The notes under the pieces: model-generated
Seen by the model: only the letters and a program-made list of their open reading frames with translations
Told to the model about the DNA's origin: nothing
Database searches by the model: none
DNA from: Delphinus delphis
Lineage: Eukaryota > Chordata > Mammalia > Artiodactyla > Delphinidae
Direction: 5' to 3'
NCBI RefSeq assembly: GCF_949987515.2
Contig: NC_082691.1
Coordinates: 62,999,740 to 63,063,739 of the forward strand
DNA length: 64,000 nucleotides
Made by a program: the position numbers and the translations under genes
In this document: one piece after another, positions 59,136-64,000 of the stretch
How the letters are laid out: every line of letters starts with the position of its first letter
Numbering within the stretch: the first letter of the stretch is position 1

Positions 59136-59239
59136 AACAAAACAGTCCTCCTCCATCACACAGATCAGCAGGAGAGTCGGGTCTTCGAGAACATTGTGGT
59201 TGCGGGGAGAGTTGGTGATAGTGGGGCCTGGAAAAGTCC

Positions 59240-59425
59240 TTCTAATAATCAACAGCTGAAGGTAAGAGTCAGCAGGCTTGGGTTCAAATCCTGCCTCTTT
59301 CCTGGGGGATGTCATTTCTCCAAGTTTTAGTTCCTCTCCATGTAAATATAGGGGATAATGATATTTACATTTGGGCGTAGCTGTGAAGAGAAAGTCTACT
59401 GAGCTCTCAGGACTAAATCAGTGCT
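59240..59425 (+). repeat. MIR SINE
   Basis: 'cttgggttcaaatcctgcct', 'ctccaagttttagttcctct', 'gggataatgatatttacatt'. Confidence 0.75.
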
Positions 59426-60705
59426 AGCTTTCCTTATCACCTTCTTTCCCAGAAAGAAACACTGAAATCTGGGACATACAGACCTGAGTAAGAGGACAAG
59501 AAAATATCGGTGTTGCTGATCAGGAAGCACACTTAGCCACAAGAGTTTCTGAACAGGCTGTAGAATGAAGCACGTCTCAAAAGCCTTCAAGATGAGCATT
59601 TATGTGTCAGTGGGTTTCCAAGGAGATAAATTTTACAAAAGCCACTATGAGGCTCACTTCCTCTACAAAAACAAGATAACATCATGCTCCTGCTCTCCGA
59701 GAGCTCTTTCTACATTCTGATCATCGATGGAAATGTAGGAGGAAAAGGCCTAGAAGCAGGATGTGAAGGCAACACCTCCACGCCCAATTTGTGGAATGAA
59801 TGGATGAACGAATGAATGCTGTGTTTTTCCTTCACGCAGAGATGGGGGAAGAGAAAGGAGAAGGACATGTAAAAGTAGCCACGTGGGGCCCCAGGCAGGA
59901 GCACAGAGGCAGTAGGCACAAGTAGTAGTGCTAGATAACAAGAAACAAGACAAGAGCCCAGACTGGTTCTTAGAGTTTCCAGTGCACTTGAAGGCCATGC
60001 AGCCATGCAGCCAAAAATCACACGTGGAAGCTGGCCTCCAGAGCACACTCAATATTCCAGAACCCACTGCCCTGACTTGAGCCAGTCCTGCACTGAAGCA
60101 GCATTCTGACAGCAGGTGTCTGTGAGCCCTGACATTGAACATGGAAAATGGAATCCACTTTAGTTCTTTTTCCTTTGTGGGTGTTCACTATTTCTACCTG
60201 ATCACTGGCTCCCTCAACCTGGGGCACTGTTTTCCAATGAGCATTCCATGGAATACCAACACTGCAAGACAGTCAGTCCATGCAGGAAGGGTGTCTTCCC
60301 ACCAAACAGACCTAAGCTAAAGATTTGGACTCTGCAAAAGCGAGGAGACTCTGAAGTCCTTCATCCCACAAATAAACACGAAGAATGCAAAGATTCTTTA
60401 AAAGATGTTGGCATCATGAAAGAGGAACAGACAAGATGTTATAGGACTTCAGAAGAGGGGAAGGTCGATTTCACTGAACCGAGAATACTCTTAGAAGGAA
60501 GGCATCGTGAAGACCATCTCAGTTTTAAGGTTTCTCTTTGATTGTCACATGAGTATCTAGGGCCATTAACCAACCTCATTGTGAGGATAGGTACTTTATA
60601 CCTGTTCCTCAAAACTACCATTTTTCCCATAAATCCATGGATTGAAAAATATCACACGAATTAAAAGACTGTGAGTAAAAATGTTAATGGGAGTAGGGCA
60701 AATAT
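59426..60705. other. Intronic sequence, nothing recognised
   Basis: Overlapping open frames of 60-130 codons on both strands have no resemblance to known proteins or splice logic. No repeat family called. Confidence 0.45.
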
Positions 60706-60709
60706 TTCT

Positions 60710-60900
60710 CAGTGTGTCATCACCCTACCTCCTGTGTTGGAATCACAAAAGAAGCTTGATAAAATGCACATTCCCAAGTCCACTCAGACCTTCTGGATCA
60801 GAATTAGGGGGGAGTGTGTCCTAGGAATCTGCATTTTAAGCAGGCTTCCCCCACATGATTTTGATCCATGCTTGTGTCTGAAAACCACTGAACCCGGGAT
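60710..60900 (+). repeat. MER5-type hAT element
   Basis: 'gttggaatcacaaaagaagc', 'ttctggatcagaattagggg', 'ctaggaatctgcattttaag', ending 'tgaaaaccactga'. Confidence 0.75.
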
Positions 60901-60919
60901 TTCCAAAACTATTGAGCTC

Positions 60920-60966
60920 ACAACACAACACTGTAAATCAACTATACTTCAATTAAAAAAAAAAAT
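60920..60966 (+). repeat. L1 3' terminal fragment
   Basis: 'cacaacacaacactgtaaat' and 'caactatacttcaatt' then poly(A): only the last bases of an L1. Confidence 0.8.
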
Positions 60967-62330
60967 CATAAAAAAATGGAGTTCACAAAGAGTTTTGGGG
61001 AAAGGCATGACTTTAAGAAACCAAGAGCAGAAATTGATGGCATCAAATTCACCTTGACTAACAACAAAGGAAGCCCAAGAAAAGGAAGGTGTCAGTTACA
61101 CGCCAGAACACTAACAATTTTCGGGAAACTGCTTTGACAACAGCCAAGGATTTTTACGGTCCCACCAGCAGGGACACTCCCAGGTGGAAGCACGCTGCCT
61201 CAGCTGGTCACAACTTGACAAGAGGAGCCATTAAAAGCATATATCTTTCAATGGGAACTCTAATATCAGCAGGCACACTTCCAAGGGTCACGTGGCTTTT
61301 CACATAAACTGTCAAACTGAAGAGCTAACCTCTTTGAGCACAGCCTCCTGTTGGAGCAGTGCTGGGTGCTCTGCACGTGTTAGCTCATGGGGACCCTGGG
61401 AAAGGCCCTCTCTCCTCGTGCTGTCGGACTGGGCCAAGCTTGCACAACCAGTGTGTGGCAGGGCAGGATCCAGCCAAGGCTAGAGGGAACCCAAAGGCCA
61501 CACTCTTTCCTTTGCCATGTGTGCCCCGCAGGAGAAAATGCACTGGCCTCAACACGGTAGTGCTAGTGCCCTTGGAAGTTAAATTTCTCCCTGTAAATAA
61601 ATAAATTGGTGGGAGCCGTGGTAACCCTATCCTGGCGCTGCCACCCAGTCTTGCTCAAGCAGACAGACAGACAGCTCCTCTCTTGGCTTAGCTTTAGCTG
61701 AAACAACAACACCTCTAAGACCCCTTCCAATCCTGAAATACCTTGCATTTATAAAATAATTATGCAGTATAATAAGCTCCTTGGTTGCACAAAGCTAACC
61801 CTAAGTCCCTTTATGAAGAAAGCAGAATTCATTTCTGTGAGCTCTGCTGCCTAATGCCATTTTCTGGCTCTAGTCCAGCCCAGCCCCTTCCACTCACCCC
61901 TCTCGCCCCCACCCCCTGCCATCCCACCTCTGCTCTCTGCTCACCAGTGAATGACAGCCCACGGAGCATTCTGTGCTCCTGTGTTCTCTTCCAAGTGCAT
62001 CAGGCATGGACTCAAACTCATGATGAAAGAAGGGCTTTGCCCCCTTAGAGGCAGGTCAGAGGCAGGAGCAGGGGATGGGGTGTATACTCTCCCTGCCCCA
62101 AAGCCAACTAGATAATGCCAAGAAAACCTGGATGTGCAGAGCTCCTGCAGGGAACACAGCCCTAATTCGCTATTGGCCATACTATTCCATGTTTATGTAT
62201 TTGGAATCTCCTTAGAACCCAGAGAAGCAGCACTTGGCAAAAGTGAGCCAGTGGTATAGAAACGTGGAAAGTTATAACTTCTGGAAAGTCCTGTCATTGA
62301 CGCGTTCAAGAAATTTCTATTGCAAGAGGC
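60967..62330. other. Intronic sequence, nothing recognised
   Basis: No exon or repeat family called. Short (AGAC)n at about 61661-61673. Confidence 0.45.
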
Positions 62331-62334
62331 AGGG

Positions 62335-62538
62335 AGGCACATTGGTGAAGAACAGGGGCTCTGGAGTCCAAGAGATGAGCGGTCAACTCTGGCTCTCCTG
62401 GTGTAAATGGGTTTCATAATAATGTCTCCCTCAGAAGACCGCTATGAAAACAAAATGAGATAACTCGTGTTAATAACTTCTTGTCACAATGCACAGCACT
62501 TAAGAGGTCAATAAACAATGGCTATAATTTTTATTAAA
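62335..62538 (+). repeat. MIR SINE
   Basis: 'aacaggggctctggagtcca', 'gaaaacaaaatgagataact', 'cagcacttaagaggtcaata'. Confidence 0.8.
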
Positions 62539-62544
62539 TGAACT

Positions 62545-63330
62545 GGGTGACTTCTCTGTGCCAAGCACAATACGGTGCTGAGGATGAGGAGATAAATAAA
62601 ACACACTGCCTGCCTTCAAGAAGCACTCAGTGGGGACTTCCCTGGTGGTCCAGTGGTTAAGAATCCACCTTCCAATGCAGGGGACGTGAGTTCAATCCCT
62701 GGTCAGGGAACTAAGATCCCACATGCCGTGGGCCAACTAAGCCCACATGCCACAACTACTGAGCCCACGAGCTCTGGAGCCTGCGCTTCACAACTAGAGA
62801 GAAGCCTGCATGCCATAATGAAGATCCTGCATGCCGCAACTAAGACCCGATGCAGCCAAATTAATTAATTAATTCTTTAAAATGCTCGTTAAGAAGCACT
62901 CAGTGGAAAAGACAGGCATGTAAACAAGTACTCATAATCATAACCTGACAGGTTCAATAATAGAAGTACAAAAGTTAGTGCTGTGGAGATCCGGAAGGAG
63001 TGGCTAACCTCCTTGGGAAAGTTAAGGAAGGCTCCACAGAAGAGATGACACTGGAACCTATAAAGGAGAAGTAGGAGTTAATAGATGAAAAAAAGAGTTC
63101 AGCATGTGCAAAGGGCAAGAAGCATTTATGAGTATGGTGTGTTTGGGAATGACCAGCAGAGATGCTGTATAAGATGGAGCAGGGAACAAGGACTAGGGCT
63201 TGAGAGCCAAGGGCCTTGTTGGCCAAGCTCAGGATTTTTGATTTATTGCCTGTCTCTCCAAACAAGGTCAGCTCTATGGAAGTAGGGAGGGCCTCCAGGG
63301 AGGCATGACTGCCAGGATGGAGAGGAGAGA
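62545..63330 (-). repeat. L2 LINE, interrupted by a SINE
   Basis: Antisense L2: 'ctctgtgccaagcacaatac', 'cactgcctgccttcaagaag', then after the SINE 'aggaaggctccacagaagag', 'agcatgtgcaaagggcaaga' and 'gagccaagggccttgttggc'. Confidence 0.8.
62634..62890 (+). mobile_element. CHR-related SINE with perfect 16-bp TSD
   Basis: Head 'gggacttccctggtggtcca' (from 62634), B box 'gagttcaatccct', body 'ccacatgccacaactactga', tail (TTAA)n-like A/T. Perfect duplication 'aagaagcactcagtgg' at 62618-62633 and 62891-62906, inside the L2. Confidence 0.96.
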
Positions 63331-63339
63331 ATGGATTTC

Positions 63340-64000
63340 ACAGACATTTCCAAAGTTGGATTACCTCAACTCAATAAATAACTGAATATACTATACGGGT
63401 ATGGTCAAGGGCTGGCTGTTGAAGTAAGATATGTTGCCATGCAGAACAGGCTTGGGTGGCCCAGGTGAGGGTTTAAAAGATACTTAGTTAATATGGTATA
63501 TGTTGCACTTGAGGTCCCTGGGAGATGTATAAATAGAGAGATTCAGGTGACGATGGGACGCATGGGTCTGCGGTTTGATATAGACAACGAGGGAATCCAT
63601 ACAGAAACCACTGCAACAGGTGAGGTTCCAAAGGAAAAGAATTTAGTATTAAAGGGAAGACCAATTCCTCTTCAAATCAATATCATAGTCACTGAACACC
63701 AAGAATGTGAAAATCAATGGACTACAAATACTCATATGTACAAGCCAGAATCCTGACCTTAAATGAGCTTATAATCTAGCAGGGGAGTCAAGAGAGAGAC
63801 ATATGGAGAATGAAAACAGCATGTAAAATTGAAACAACAGCTTGATTCAGCCCCAGAAGGGATTTCCCAGGACCTGGAAGAATGCCTACACAGTGAATTA
63901 CATTGATACAAAGCCAGATGACATGACAGAATGACAGGAGACCTCCAGAGGAGGTAAGCTCAGCAGAGACCTAGAAGGACAGGTAAGTTCACTACAGAAA
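63340..64000 (-). repeat. Probable further L2-like sequence
   Basis: 'tccctgggagatgtataaat' and 'ttaaatgagcttataatcta' recall antisense L2. No exon seen up to the window end. Confidence 0.4.

Noticed and set aside
59710..60142. Frames of 112 and 130 codons on the minus strand
   Set aside because: Low-complexity, overlapping in two frames, no domain or splice support.
62650..62720. tRNA-like gene
   Set aside because: It is the tRNA-derived head of the SINE at 62634-62890; there is no cloverleaf-complete tRNA.

Overview
The window is intronic DNA from a cetacean-like (whale or dolphin) genome. I infer this from tRNA-derived SINEs with the CHR-type head and body typical of cetaceans and their relatives (12875-13093, 43041-43568, 55521-55884, 62634-62890). 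It also carries several short, 5'-truncated copies of one young L1 tail, on top of a deep layer of pan-mammalian MIR, L2, MER5A, MLT/MaLR and L1M relics. There are no bacterial features, no CRISPR array, no free-standing RNA gene and no complete protein-coding gene.

Two exons of a protein-coding gene can be supported, both on the minus strand: a 51-nt exon at 37542-37592 and a 172-nt exon at 4948-5119, separated by an intron of about 32.4 kb. Both have GT/AG splice sites, and their phases join exactly. The joined peptide matches what I recall of the N-terminal region of long isoforms of PDE1C, the Ca2+/calmodulin-dependent dual-specificity cAMP/cGMP phosphodiesterase. Neither the preceding first exon nor the following calmodulin-binding and catalytic exons were found here, so the window appears to cover part of the 5' half of PDE1C.

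Layout: 1-4.9 kb, intron downstream of the 172-nt exon, with MIR, MER5A, a possible retrocopy and a TSD-flanked L1. 5.1-37.5 kb, the large intron: a probable LTR, L2 and L1 pieces, a SINE at 12.9 kb, an ancient minus-strand L1 from 16.9 to 21.6 kb carrying two hAT-like elements and a foldback, then an L2 split by an L1M that itself holds two later L1 insertions (23.4-27.9 kb), then MaLR-type LTRs and MER5A. 37.6-50.6 kb: lower repeat density, mainly MIR, MER5A and L2, with a tail-to-tail SINE pair at 43.0-43.6 kb and a small CpG-retaining patch at 39.0-39.2 kb. 50.6-58.4 kb: a dense pile of nested L1s, a SINE, a MaLR-like LTR and another old repeat. 58.4-64 kb: MIR, MER5 and an L2 with a young SINE in it.

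I saw no convincing undescribed biological system. What merits a second look is insertion history (nested elements with readable target-site duplications, an orphan SINE head at an L1 deletion, an L1-tail foldback), apparent residue changes in the PDE1C N-terminus, and a few unexplained non-repeat patches. Repeat family names were assigned by eye against remembered consensus sequences, and edges without a stated target-site duplication are approximate.
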